In this document: positions 21,001 through 32,930 of the stretch, piece by piece | Layout of the letters: each line of letters opens with the position of its first letter | Position numbering within the stretch: the stretch's first letter is position 1 | From: Sipunculus nudus | Taxonomy: Eukaryota > Annelida > Sipuncula > Golfingiida > Sipunculidae | Direction: 5' to 3' | Length of the DNA: 64,000 nucleotides | Assembly: GCA_026874595.1 (NCBI GenBank) | Contig: CM049311.1 | Coordinates: forward strand, 67,708,453-67,772,452 | Program-made: the position numbers and the translations under genes | Notes under the pieces: generated by a model | What the model was told of the DNA's origin: nothing | Seen by the model: only the letters and a program-made list of their open reading frames with translations | The model's database searches: none

Positions 21001-21270
21001 ATACTTTAAGGCCCAAAAAAATAAAAGGTATGGTTCTCAGGCACCGCCCGCGTCAATTTTAACCCCCCGCATCAAAAATTTTTATTTTGATTTTGATCTT
21101 TCAAGAAAGTATTTAGCAAAATATTTGTAATTTTCATGGTTTTTCCTGATTATATGACATTTTTATCGAAACATCCAAAAAAAGGTCAAAAATAAAATAC
21201 CGCCCGCCCGCACTGATTTCTGAAAAAAAGTGCCTGAGAACCATACCTTATTTTGTTTGCCTAAAGGGTA
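21001..21270. mobile_element. MITE with terminal inverted repeats (AAGGTATGGTTCTCAGGCAC)
   Basis: The left sequence at 21026-21044 (AGGTATGGTTCTCAGGCAC) is exactly mirrored by GTGCCTGAGAACCATACCT at 21229-21247. The inverted match continues imperfectly outward for ~20 bp (CTTTAAGGCCCAAAAAAATAA against CTTTAGGCAAACAAAATAA). Inside, CCGCCCGC blocks also pair. The ~230-270-bp non-coding interior and long TIRs are characteristic of a miniature inverted-repeat transposable element. The transposase family is not identifiable and target-site duplications are uncertain. Confidence 0.75.
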
Positions 21271-21735
21271 TTAAGACATTAAATTGTTCAATGCAAAGGA
21301 AAAACCGAAACAAAGGCAGGTCATGCGGGGCGGGGGGAGGGGGACTATAGTCTTGCTACCGTAATGCAATTCATGATTCGGCAATGGATAATACAAATGG
21401 CTATCATGACTGAGGGGTAGCGCACAGGATTCAAAGCCGGGAGATAGTGAATTCGGATCTCAGCAGAGGTGTAAGATTTTGCACGGTCTGTCCAAACACA
21501 AAATGAACGCTCTGCAGACTTAATGAGAAGGTCATGCCTAACAGCCTGGTTTCCCTTAAACAGGTGAAATAATCACAGGGCCTGGTTAACACCACAATAT
21601 AAAAATGAGAGGACGCGTGTTATACTGCCCTGTAACGTAGTCCGAAACTGGGATGGAATTTTGCAGATGTACGTAAACTTAGTTAAGCAGTCATTAAAAA
21701 ATGGAGGTGGTTACCTCAAAACATGCTAAAAATGA
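21271..21735 (+). repeat. Unassigned stretch with a tRNA-SINE-like fragment
   Basis: Around 21398-21465 the plus strand shows a tRNA-like A-box (TGACTGAGGGGTAGCGC) and a degenerate B-box (GAATTCGGATCTC) about 45 bp apart. This suggests the 5' end of a decayed tRNA-derived SINE. No tail or core domain is clear. The rest shows nothing recognisable. Confidence 0.35.
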
Positions 21736-21739
21736 ATAA

Positions 21740-22038
21740 ATTAAATAATACAACCAGTAGGTTCGTCTTGAGAAATTAATGATCGGCAATGGGGAATACA
21801 ATCAGCAGGTTTACCTTGATCCAGTGCATGGTCCACCAATGCATGGTGCAAGCAGTAAGTTCCCCTTAATACAGTACATGAATTGGAAATGTATAATGCA
21901 ACAAATAGCTTTGTCTTTATACAATGCATGGTTCCGCCATGCATAATACAACCAGTATGTGTCCTCTTCATGAAATGCTTGATTCGGCAATGAATAATGC
22001 AAGTAGTATGTTTCCCGAATGAATGGCACTACTGATCG
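21740..22038 (+). repeat. ~62-bp degenerate tandem repeat
   Basis: Five units follow the plan GGCAATGxATAATGCAA(C/G)xAGTA(G/T)GTTxxCCTTxATxxAGTGCATG. They are seen near 21748, 21800, 21860, 21925 and 21985. The last unit forms the left arm of the hairpin described next. Confidence 0.65.
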
Positions 22039-22103
22039 GCAATGAGGAATCGATCAGTAGTGCCATTCATTCGGGAAACAAACTACTTGCATTATTCATT
22101 GCG
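21986..22103. repeat. 53-bp near-perfect inverted repeat with 12-bp loop
   Basis: 21986-22038 is almost exactly complementary to 22051-22103 (about one mismatch in 53), separated by GCAATGAGGAAT. The left arm is the last ~62-bp tandem unit of the preceding array, so the right arm is an inverted copy of that unit. This would form a strong cruciform or RNA hairpin. Confidence 0.9.
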
Positions 22104-22299
22104 AAACCATGTATTGCATAATGGGAAAATCCATGCTTCTATTACACGAGAAGAAAAGCTGAGTAAGCGGAAGCATAAAAGAAATTGCATAGCTAATTAG
22201 ATTAAGACAGCTAATTGGATTAAAACACGATTTGACTTTTTGTCACAATGTAATCCATTAAAATTGAAGCACATAATTATAAATTAGCTGTTACTAAGT

Positions 22300-22650
22300 A
22301 ATCAATCATCGATTCTATATTTCACAGCTTATTACACGAATAGTTTATTTAAGCCAACTGAAATAGTCCGGTAGGAATGCAGATTCTAAAACCAGCTGCA
22401 TCATCGAGAGTAATGCATAAAAAAGTTTCCCAACTTGACTTTCGCTTTATAAAAAGGAGGGGTTCAACCAAGGAGAATCAATCATCGATTCTATATCTCA
22501 CAGCTTATTACACGAATAGTTTATTTAAGCCAACTGAAATAGTCCGGGAGGAATGCAGATTCTAAAACCAGCTGCATCATCGAGAGTAATGCATAAAAAT
22601 GTTTCCCAACTTGACTTTCGCTTTATAAAAGGAGGGGTTCAACCAAGGAG
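22300..22650 (+). repeat. 176-bp tandem direct duplication
   Basis: 22300-22475 and 22476-22650 are nearly identical and directly adjacent, starting AATCAATCATCGATTCTATAT and ending GGGGTTCAACCAAGGA. Few differences indicate a recent duplication. No coding function is seen. Confidence 0.9.
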
Positions 22651-22959
22651 GATTCATGACAAAACCTAATACAAGGTACCCAATTCCAGAAAAGGGGTGG
22701 AGGTGGGGCGGAGTTTCCAGGCCTCGAAAATTGGTCTGATACAGTGGAAAAAAAGTTGCGGTGGCTGAAAAGGGGGTTCCGACCCCTGGGCTCTCCTTGG
22801 GTCCACTTCTGCTACTAACAAGGTACACATATCTCCATTTTTGTTACTTGCTGGAATAAAAGATTTTGGCAAGTATGTTGGACAGTCCCGTATGTTTGTT
22901 GCTTGCAGAAATCTTCGATTTTCGCAAGCATGTTGATCACCCGCGTATGTTTGTTTGTC
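22651..22959. other. Unassigned spacer
   Basis: A short pair of related phrases, TTGCT(T/G)G(C/G)A(G/A)(A/T)AA ... TTCGCAAGCATGTTG and TTGGCAAGTATGTTG, at 22848-22935 suggests a tandem pair of about 50 bp. No gene is visible. Confidence 0.45.
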
Positions 22960-24380
22960 TGTATGTATGTATGTCTGCGCGCTACAGGCCACAATTTTGC
23001 ACCCATCGCTCTGAAACTTATAGATAAAGTGTAAGATCAGTTATCCTCGGAGCCTATGGTTTTTGGCTATAATCAGTAAAAGGTCAGGTCAGGGTCACCA
23101 AAAAGCCCTCAAACGTTTTTTTTTCTTCATATCTCAATCAAAATTAATTGTAGCCGCTTAATCTGTAGCTCATTTAATTCCTCATTCCGCTGTTAATATG
23201 GTTAGGTTTTTGGGGAAAAGGTCATGAAATTTGATTTTTTTTCTAACTGTCTTAATTTTTTAACCAAGAGAGGTCTGTTTTTTGTATTAGGTTGAGTTAA
23301 ATGCTCTTATTATCATACAATTGCAAGTCTCGTAGATTCTCGCCCATTTCTCGGCAAACGTGATTTTTCGAGATTTCATTAAATATGATCTTGAGGTCAC
23401 CATTCTTTTTAACTATGACTATGAAAGTAATATATTTTGTGTTATTTATAAATATCTCGAAACCATTTTTCATATTTTGGAAATAGCCACCAGGGGGCGT
23501 GGTATTTGCTTCACTGTAACATATCATTTTTCTGCAATATCTAAAAAATATTAAAATTGTCACAATTTTTATTGTTGTATCTAATATAAGGATTATTGTC
23601 TGATTCGTCCGCACATGTAGCTTTGTGCTGCCGTTATCATGGTTACCAAATTTTGGGGTAAACTTGGCAATCTGAAAACATGGAGCTTTCTGCTTCCATC
23701 TTTGTTGATATTTATACTAAAAGGGTCTACTTTTCTGCATGAGGTAGCATTCCCTTGGTTCTAAGTCAGTCAATTGCAAGTCTCGTAGAATCTCGCTCTG
23801 TTTTCTTTAAACGAGAAATTACGAGATTTCGCAGAAATGCTGATAACTCGATCACGTTAAAGGTTAGAGTAGTAGTTTTCAGCATCTGGTAGCCTTTCGG
23901 AAGCTTAACTAAAAATCTCTCCAAATCTCTCATCCACTACCGCCAAAGGGGGAAATTCGTGATTTCGAACAAATGTCTGTATCGCGGCCATTTAAATGCC
24001 ACAGATTTTGTTTTCTATTGATCAAGAATCCTTTGACTAGTTTTAAGTGACAAAAGTGAATATCTCGTCATATCTCGCACCATTGGTTGTCAAACGACAA
24101 CATGGGATCATTTAAAGAAACGCCTATAACTCTGTCATTTTTAAGCTGAAGACCTATAGTTTTCAGCATTTTATAGCGTCTTACACTCTCGGTCACATTA
24201 TGTCATTTTATTGTGAGTTTCCTTAAACCTCGCATCGCTTTTCTTCAAATAATGAAAGTACATCCCATAGCCGTGACCATAAGTTGCGGCAGTATGTGAT
24301 CATTAATGTCAGCAGGGGCATTACATTTGATAATTGGAGCAATGTTCTATGGGTGTGCGATGGTCCATGAAGAAGACTTC
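22960..24380 (+). repeat. ~1.4-kb dispersed repeat, copy 1 (TCTCG-motif family)
   Basis: Collinear with 27200-28690. Shared landmarks, in order, are GCTACAGGCCACAATTTTG, GGAGCCTAT, AGGTCAGGGTCAC, GCAAGTCTCGTA, CCACCAGGGGG, CGCACATGTAGCTTTGTGCTG, ATCTCGTCATATCTCGC, GAAAGTACATCCCAT and GGTGTGCGATGGTCC. Internally a motif of the type CTCGTxxAATCTCGCxx...CAAACGAGAxATTxCGAGATT recurs at least four times, giving repeated TCTCG/CGAGA dyads. No open frame of note. The length and fixed order suggest a non-autonomous mobile element; its ends are unknown. Confidence 0.75.
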
Positions 24381-24699
24381 TATCGTGTTGTTTTTGCTTC
24401 CTTCGATTGTTGCTTCGTAAGCTTCACAGACCAGCAGCAACCGCCTGGTTGGCAATTGTCCTCAATGTAAACAACCCATGCTGTTCTGTTAACTTGTCCT
24501 TCGTTGCTTGAGTTTTGGTGTATATTGAAGTAAAATCAAATGCCGTCTTTTGCTGCTGCATATTGATTGGAAATTGAATAAAATCAAACAAGAACCAACC
24601 AACCAATGTTCTATGAGCGCTATTTCAGGTTTGAGATGAGAAAAATTGATTTCTGCATAAACCATTTTGACCAGATTTGGAAAAAAAAAATTCATTGAG
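24381..24699. other. Unassigned sequence
   Basis: No gene or repeat recognised. A GTTGCTTCG/GTTGCTTGAG-type phrase recurs, without a defined unit. Confidence 0.45.
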
Positions 24700-25300
24700 T
24701 GGTCTCAAATCGTTTTCTCAGGGAGTTGAGCCAAATGCTTTGTGATGCTAGCCAGTGGTAGTCAATGGATTTTAATGATACCCAAACCAGGTGTGTGTGG
24801 AGTCTGGTAGAGATTAAGGGTGCCAATACTTACTTGAGTGTGTATAAGCATATACTTGCCTCTTTTTAAATCAGGTTTCTTGGGGCTTGAAATTTTGTTT
24901 GTGGGAGCAGGGTAATATTATCTTGTTACCCTGTATACACATCTTTCGTGGGACCATTCGTTTAAATATGAGGTCCAAAAAAATGGATGATTGCATATAC
25001 CAAGTACAGTGCTATTATCATATTTTAAATTTCAGACTGGTCCTAACTTTTTCTCTGAGGGAGTTGAGCCAAATGCTTTGAGAGGCCAGCTAGTGGGTGT
25101 CAGTGAATTGCAATGATACAAAAGCCAGGTGTGTGTGTTGAGTCAGGTGGAGATGAGGTGGTCCAAAACACTTTTTGCCTGTGTATAATAAAGCATATAC
25201 TGGCTCAGCTGAAATAAGGTTTCTGGGGGCTTTAAATTGTTGTTAGTGGGAGCAGGGTATTATTATCTTGTTACCCTGTATATACACCCTAAACTGGGCC
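24700..25300 (+). repeat. Two-unit tandem repeat of about 342 bp
   Basis: The landmarks TCAGGGAGTTGAGCCAAATGCTTTG, CCAGGTGTGTGTG, CAGGTTTCTTGGGGCTT and GGGAGCAGGGTAATATTATC (with TTGTTACCCTGTATA) occur first at about 24715-24945. They recur in the same order at about 25055-25285. The units differ by about 10-15 per cent. Non-coding. Confidence 0.8.
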
Positions 25301-26998
25301 TTAAGACACCAGAAACATGTATGTTGGACCATGAGAACAGATCTGAGGCAACGAATTGTCTATCAAAAATAAAAAAAATAATATATCAAACTGTTCTAAA
25401 ATTGTATCAATATATTTTATCGAATCTATTTTACTCCAATGAATTGCAACTAATTTTTTTATAAATAAATGATATTCAACTACATCCAGCAATAAAAAAA
25501 TTTAAAAAAAGTAGTTTTTTTTGGAGGGGGGGGGGGCGGGGGTTATGTTTGATAGTAAATTCAGGCTTCTCAGAGATTCCGGCTGTGGGCCTGGGTACAA
25601 TGGGCACCAGACCGAATTTTAATGAACATTTTTCTGCTGTTATTAGATGACCAAGTCTCTATGAATTTTATAAAATTTTTATTCTGGTACCAAGATGACA
25701 GTGAAAATGGCCCTATTTTTTCAATCATTCACCACCCGGTTCGAGCGTTCCCCGAATAAGAAAGAGCCCGCCCCACCGCATTTTCTGCAAGGGTTCCTTT
25801 CCTCGGGGTTCAAACTATTCTACCGGGGCGGGGTTTAGTCCATCTGTCTTAAATTTGAGTCCGGGGCACGTCAAACAACACGAAAGTGCACGAATGTTTC
25901 GGCATTAAAATCAGCCAATATCTAAAGGCGGAGAATTCCTGGAGAATTTCCGGTGAGTTTTGTATGAAATGATACTTTTAATTACACGTTTAAATAACTT
26001 AAAATCTACAAATATATTTCTCTTAAGACATTTATTCACTGTTAAATTACCTAAGTAATAACCTGCTCATAATTAAGCATTTTAAGCGCAAACAATGTGG
26101 GATTGCCACTAACACCAGTCTAGATCACCAGCTAACATTGACTACCGATCTTACATAAGACGAAAACGCAAACACTACATAATGTTAAACAGTGTATTGT
26201 GCAAACCGGAACAAAAGCATGCAGGTATATCAAATGTGCAGGTTATTAAGGAAATATAATATAATAAAAAAATATACGTTTGCTCACATTAAATGATAAA
26301 TAAAAAGAAAAAAAACTATCACCATCTGCTAACCCGCTCCCTCATTCATTCCAAAGGTTACAGTTGCATGTAATTTGTTATCTGATTACTTACCACTTCA
26401 GACTCCTTAAAACCCTGCTTTCCTTTTTTAACCAAAGATTCCAATTGTTAACATTATTTTTCATATTTCACATTACAGATACAAGAAGGGGACATTACAA
26501 TTAATCCGTGAAGGGCAGGACCGCTTGGAATTGTGTAATTCCCGGGCGCAGGCTGACCGGCCACCTTGCTTCTTTAAAACGGCCCTAATTTAAGCCATCA
26601 TGAGACTGGAAGATGTCTTCAGGCCGAACTGTTTGTCCAGGAATGAAAGGTCTCGTCTCCGTTACCCAGAGGTGTGTCTCTGTCTAACACGAACGCGGCT
26701 TCGCTTGCATTTCGGCATTCTGGACGTTCAACTCTTCAATTTTCATTTTCATTGTTTTTTCTTATTTCCAGCAGTCATGAATAGAAGAACTGCCAAGGAT
26801 TCAGTTGGGCCTGTATAATTTTTATTTCTGTCAACAAACGGAATTTCCTGTATAGGATAGCTACTAATAACCACAGGAGGTATTGTACATTATTTTTATC
26901 ACATTTTTCATTCACAGAAATGCAACATCATAATTACTCATGAATTGTCTCTTCATTGAAAAAAATTAAACACTTTTTTTTCGCTTAATCACTTGTAA

Positions 26999-26999
<1 letters not shown>
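25301..26999. other. Unassigned sequence including a G-rich tract
   Basis: Contains a G-run at about 25527-25545 and ordinary AT-rich DNA. A 72-codon frame at 26600-26818 has no recognisable domain. No repeat family or RNA gene is supported. Confidence 0.45.

Positions 27000-27063
<64 letters not shown>
27000..27063 (+). repeat. (CA)n(TA)n microsatellite
   Basis: About 12 CA units followed by about 21 TA units. It directly precedes the second copy of the TCTCG-motif repeat. Confidence 0.95.
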
Positions 27064-27066
<3 letters not shown>

Positions 27067-27069
27067 TGA

Positions 27070-28690
27070 GGGCTATAATGAAATCCCCGCTGCCATCGCT
27101 GTCTGTCCCAGTTTCAGTCGGTATGTCCGACAGGAAAGACCCAAATGGTATATCAGATGTCTGTTTGTCTCTCTGCCTTTCTGTCTATATTATTACCTTT
27201 CCGGCAAGCGTTTGTCTGTCTGTTTGTTTGTCTGTATTTCCACGGGCTACAGGCCACAATTTTGAAGTAATTGCTTTTGAACTTATAGAAAAAGTGTTAA
27301 ATCGGTTCTCCTTGGAGCCTATTGTTCATGGCCACGATCTGACAAAGGTCAAGGTCAGGGTCACTGACACCCCTCATAATAAGGTTTTTCATCATAACTT
27401 TGTAAAAAATAATCGCAGCCACTCTAGCAGTAGCTCAAAATAGTTGCCACTTTTAGACGACTAGCTTTGCTGCAAAATCGTTCCATTCTGCTGTTACCTT
27501 GGATAAGCAATTTTGGGGGAAAATTCATGAAATTTATTTTTTTCTAATTTTGTCATTATTAAAGATACCTAGGTCTAGTTTTATGCAAAAGGTAGTGTTT
27601 AGTCAGTAATATATGATCAAATTGCAAGTCTCAGAGAATCTCACACCATTTCTCGTCAAATGAGATTTTTCCCGATTTCATTAAATGTGACCTAGAGGTC
27701 ATAATATGTTAACACTGATTTTGAAATCATATATTTTGTGTTATTTATAAATATATCGAAATTGTTTTTTCATTTTTTTTAAATTGCCACCAGGGGGTAC
27801 GGTACATGAAACACTGTAAAATATAATTTTTTCTGGAACATCTAAAAAAATATAAAACAAGTTACAATTTTTATTGTCATATCTAAAACTAGGATCATGG
27901 ACTTATTCTTCCGCACATGTAGCTTTGTGCTGCCATTACCATGGTTACCAAATTTTGGAAAAAAACTTGACCATCTAAAAATATATAGTGTTTTGCTTCT
28001 ATCTCTGTTAATATTTATATTAGAAAGGTCTATTTTTTGCTTGTGCAGCATTCAATTGATTCTAAGTCGTCCATTTGCAAGTCTCGTCAAATCTCGCTCG
28101 GTTTCCCGTCAAACGAGATATTACGAGATTTTATAGTTATGCATATAACTTCATCACCATTTAAGCTAAAGAGGATTAGTTTAAAGTCTTTTGAAGCATT
28201 TCGGAAGTTGAACATGACATAACTGCAAATCTCGCCAAATCTCGCATCATCTCATGTCAAACGAGGCTATTTGAGATTTTAAACTAATGTCTATATATCG
28301 GTCATTTTTATGCTAGAGATTTCATTTTTCTATTGTTAAAGAATCACTTGACTAGTTTTAATTTGTTAAAGTCAATATCTCGTCATATCTCGCGCTATAT
28401 CTTGTCAAACGAGAACATGGGACCATTCAAAGAAACGTCTATAATATTGTTATTTTTATGCCGAAGACCTATGTTTTTTTCACCATTTGATAGCGTCTAA
28501 CACTGTCGGTCACATTATGTGATTATATTATAAGTTTTGTTAAATCTTGAATCGTTTTTCTTCAAATAAAGAAAGTACATCCCATTAAGTGACCATAAGT
28601 GGCGGCAGTATGTGATAGAAAATGTCGGCAGGGGCATTACATTTGACAGTTGGAGCATTGTTCAATGGGTGTGCGATGGTCCTTGAAGCG
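27070..28690 (+). repeat. ~1.4-kb dispersed repeat, copy 2 (TCTCG-motif family)
   Basis: Collinear with 22960-24380 at perhaps 75-80 per cent identity by eye. It begins with GTCTGTCTGTTTGTTTGTCTG-type simple sequence, then GGGCTACAGGCCACAATTTTG. It ends with GGCAGTATGTGAT, GCAGGGGCATTACATTTGA and GGGTGTGCGATGGTCCxTGAAG. The TCTCG/CGAGA motif recurs four times (near 27625, 28078, 28230 and 28375). Copies share no open frame. Confidence 0.75.
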
Positions 28691-28968
28691 GCACAATAGG
28701 GATTGATTCCGCTTGTGTTTTTGGTTGTGGCCTCTTTTTCCCTGCATTCAGAGCTTAATGATAGGGTCTAAAGGGTAATCCCTTTAAACAAACAAAGAGA
28801 CAGGCTCCCCCGAAATGTTACTGAATGCAGAGATTGTGTAGCTTATAAACACAATCACTACTATAATATCAGGGACGGTCCCCGATTTTTGTAGTTAGGC
28901 GTCTCAAATCAGGAACGGATAACCGGTTTGCAATTTGGGGTAGGGGTTTAATAAAAATTATATATCAT

Positions 28969-28997
28969 ATATAATAATCATAATAATAATAATAATA

Positions 28998-29029
<32 letters not shown>

Positions 29030-29072
29030 AATAATAATAATAACATAAAATAATAATAACATAATAATAAAA
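28969..29072. repeat. (TAA)n/(TTA)n microsatellite with internal inversion
   Basis: (AAT)n is followed by (ATT)n and then (AAT)n again, so the tract is self-complementary and could fold. The flanking 28691-28968 holds no recognisable gene. Confidence 0.9.
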
Positions 29073-29374
29073 TATCTCGAATCTTTCTTTTATCATTTTT
29101 GAAAATAACCACCAAATGGCGCTACAATAATCATTATTGTGCCATATCTCCAAAACTATAAACTGTGTCACAACTTTGATTGCAGCATCTGAAACTAGAT
29201 TTAATGCGTTTATCCACTTGGTGACTCTGTCATATTATTCCCATACCATGGTGACATAATATAGGTTACAATTCGTGAAATTCAAAATATGACGATTTAT
29301 TCAAATAGACTGTAGCTTATTTTATTCATGCTTACAATGTTCTACCGCATGAGTACATGACCTTCACCTGGAGT

Positions 29375-29575
29375 TTATTTTCCGGTTCTCTGTTTGTTTG
29401 TCCATCTAGTCGTCTGCGACTTGTCTGCGTCCAACAATAGTTGCCAATCAAAGATCATCGAAAACCTGAATGCAACCGCGTCCCATTCCGGTTCGCAAAA
29501 GTAAACATCTTCACTGACCAGGTCTTCAAGGTAAACATACCGGTGTATGAATTTCTTGCCACGAGCACAGCGCAA
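29375..29575 (-). CDS. Possible small exon or ORF, function unknown
   Basis: This 67-codon minus-strand frame has unusually protein-like composition for this AT-rich region (acidic patch YLEDLVSEDVYFCEPEWDAV, then FDWQLLLDADKS). It extends upstream in frame to about 29590 without a stop. The surrounding 29370-29580 is GC-richer than its flanks. No domain is recognised, the start is not compelling, and acceptor/donor sites were not resolved, so it may be a lone exon, a relic or chance. Confidence 0.2.
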   Translation of the reverse strand: MRCARGKKFIHRYVYLEDLVSEDVYFCEPEWDAVAFRFSMIFDWQLLLDADKSQTTRWTNKQRTGK

Positions 29576-30895
29576 GAAAAGAAATGTAGATATATTGTTG
29601 CTTATTGAGACAGTATCTCTTTTTTTATTTTAACTTTATGAAAAAATTAGCCAACATTTTCTGATCTCCTTTAATACAACCTCAACCCGACAAAAAGCCT
29701 GGTTACCGGGTTTGTCAGCTAATACTAAATAGGCAGAAACAATGCCTCAAAGCGGCGCCTTCGATGACCGCTCTGGATACCCCTTTTATCTAATGGCAAA
29801 TGACCCTGATGGGCCACCCTGGCCTGCTTTCAACACATAAATAGATACAACTAACCAAAGAAATAAAAACAAAAATAAATGAACAAAATGACAATATATA
29901 ATATCATAACAGTGTTAAAATAGGCGAGTTGTTAAATTGTCAAGTAAAGAAATGATCTCATGGCATTGAGCAAAAATCGATTGTAAGTTTCAAATTTATG
30001 AATTTTGAAGTTTGAAATATGCATCCGTTAATTTACCGTATATTTTTTACAGACAAAAAGCTTTCCATAACAGTTTGGCAAAATACATATAATATATATC
30101 ATTATAATATAAAATATATAATTAAAATTTATAAAACCAATAGTTTTTATTAGTTTTTATAACTTCATCCAGGTTTGAGAAATACCAAAGTGTTTTTATT
30201 TTTCACGTTGTACAGTATATTTTAGTTTGCATAAATTTTACATGTGAAGTAGTTTAGATACCGCGGATTATTCAGGTCTTATACGTTGGAGATTGTGAAA
30301 CGCCTAGTTAAATATGCATTTAGTCTTAGCGATTTCCTGGACAACTGGATTGAATTGTCGGGACCAGGAATAGTTATACACACTAAGTGTCAAGTTAGCA
30401 GTATTATCATTTTTTTATTTTTTTTTTTATTATTATTATTTGTAGTATTGTTTAGAAATGGCAGACCTGCAATGTGGTACATGGCTTTGACTATACACAC
30501 AATGTATCTCTTTATCCCTTAACTCCAGTCTGGGACCAGTATTTCCAGTAAAGGACGTCTGGAGACTGTTTAACCGGACTCTGTATGTAACTGGAGTTGT
30601 TATTTTATGTTTGTGGAGCCAGTCCTTTTTATGTAGACCTAGGCGTAACAAGCTCCGAACCCGGCCTGGTGGTTGGTTTCAAATTACATAATATTTCATC
30701 AATATATTCTTTATTGCTTACCCACTGCCTTGGGTTTTGTTTTATTCCTGAGTGCTAATACGATGTGTGCGCCTTTAAAGATTACACATTCTCTATTTTT
30801 CCACGTTTCAGCAAAGGCAACCAGATTGCAGGCAGCAGATATCCTAGGGGACTGCTCTGGGACAGCGTTTAAAGGGTTTCTTATTCACTCGCTTT
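29576..30895. other. Unassigned AT-rich sequence
   Basis: Contains a T-rich tract at about 30408-30441 and no recognised gene or repeat. Frames of 70-80 codons on both strands are not supported by any family signature. Confidence 0.45.
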
Positions 30896-31860
30896 ATTTG
30901 CATTGAGCGAGACCAGCCCCACTAGAGAGGTACTTTTAAATGGAAAATGAACGGCACCTTACACTCATTCTGTTTAACTCATTCTGTTAAGGCGGGCAAC
31001 CACTAACAATTTATTTAGTATAGGATATTCCGTGTTCTGATCTAACTAATAGGCATAGGGAAGAATGAAAAATAATCAAAGATCAAGACTGCTGAAATCG
31101 TTTGAACCATGGGGACCTGAGGTCCACCTACAACAAAATAACCCTTTCCAACTAAACAATTAAAAATCTCATCAAACCGGGGAGAGACAACTGTTTTTCT
31201 TACCTTGTATATTACCATCCGTATCGATACTATGCTGCTACAATGAAGAATGCTAACGGATTGCAAAATTTTATTTATTTAAACTTTTATACAGGATAAC
31301 CCTTTTAGTCAAGAATAATTTATCTGCCACACAACTCGACTGGACAATGCATTTTATAAAATCTTGTAAAGTACAACAAATATAAAAATAAAAAGTGCAT
31401 ATTCACATAAAATTATGACATTCAAGGTAAAGCAGAGTGCATTCACGAGAAGTACATGATTAATGGGAAAATGGCCTGTTCGAGGTTTGAGTAATAAGTT
31501 AATTGACATGGTCATTGCCAGTGCCTTTTTGTTGGACTTTGGTAATACGATTAAAATCCTGCATACAAGTTCACGGGACCTAGAATATATTGAAATACAA
31601 AAACAGGATTAACAACATAAATTGATAACAAAATATTTTTATGTCCATGAACTTGTTTGTTTTTCTGTTTGGCTAAAACTGAATAATTTTATCCAAAGGA
31701 TATGCACGTATTTTCGAATATAGCAAATATAGATCAAGATAATGTTTGTCTCAGATCAAAAGTGTGTTAATCCTTACAATATATTCTTAAGTGATACATA
31801 TAAAAAGCACAGAGCAAAACTTCCACCATTTGCATTCAGGTATCTCCTTTCTGGATCAGG

Positions 31861-32872
31861 TCAGTGACTGGTTGTTTTGACGGCGAGAAGTGTGACACAT
31901 TTGAGGACTTCCTTAGCTTGACATGGGTGACCGTCAGTCATACTTTCTTGTTCAACAGCAGCCATCATATCGTCAAGTAAATCTTCTCTCATTTCCTCAG
32001 GCACCAGATCTAATGCAGGACGAAAACCTTTCACAAAAGCTAGAGTGGAAACAGTTTTTTATAAACATTCAATTTATCCTTCATTTAATATTATCAATAT
32101 TAAGGCAGTCTGCTTCATAAATATTTGAAGTGTGTTCAGATGTTGAGATAAGACATATAGCCACAGGGGCACATTTAGCATATAGTTCTTTATACTAACT
32201 GAAAAAATTGCGTTTGTATTTGAACAACTATTTTATGAATACCAATATCTTATAGAAATTTAACAAAACTTTTTCCATGAAAGAAGACAACAGTTTACTA
32301 TACCTCTGGTCATTGGGAACTCAAAAAAGAGCACTTCGTTATCCATGACGTCAAATCCATGCCTCAGAACCATTTCCGTGAATACATTATTTTTTTGTCA
32401 GCCAAGGCACCCCTTCCGCCTTTGACGGCTCCATACACGTCAAAATGTATTCTGGTAATACATGTTCTAATTCCTGAAATTTCAAGCATTATCTATACAG
32501 AATATGGTTCATATAATTAGACTGGATGAGAGTGATAATCAATCGAATAGTATATTCATCTGCTATTGAGACGTAAGTTTTTATTTTACATTGCTAATAA
32601 TAGTTGAGGACTATCATTTCGTTACCTCGAAGCTTATCTAGTTCTTCCAACGAGGGCACCCAATAATCGTTTTTATAATAGCAGCTGTGTAACGGTAGGG
32701 TTGATAAAATAAAGGAAACAGTAACATGGCCCTTCCACCTGGATTAAGGAGCCAGTTGATGTTATCAAGAGCACATTCCATGTCACTAACCCACTGAAGA
32801 GCAAAAAGGACGTGGCACAGGAAAAGTTAGATTTGTACGTGGAGATGTCTTGTAGGTTGCGATCCTGAAATA

Positions 32873-32930
<58 letters not shown>

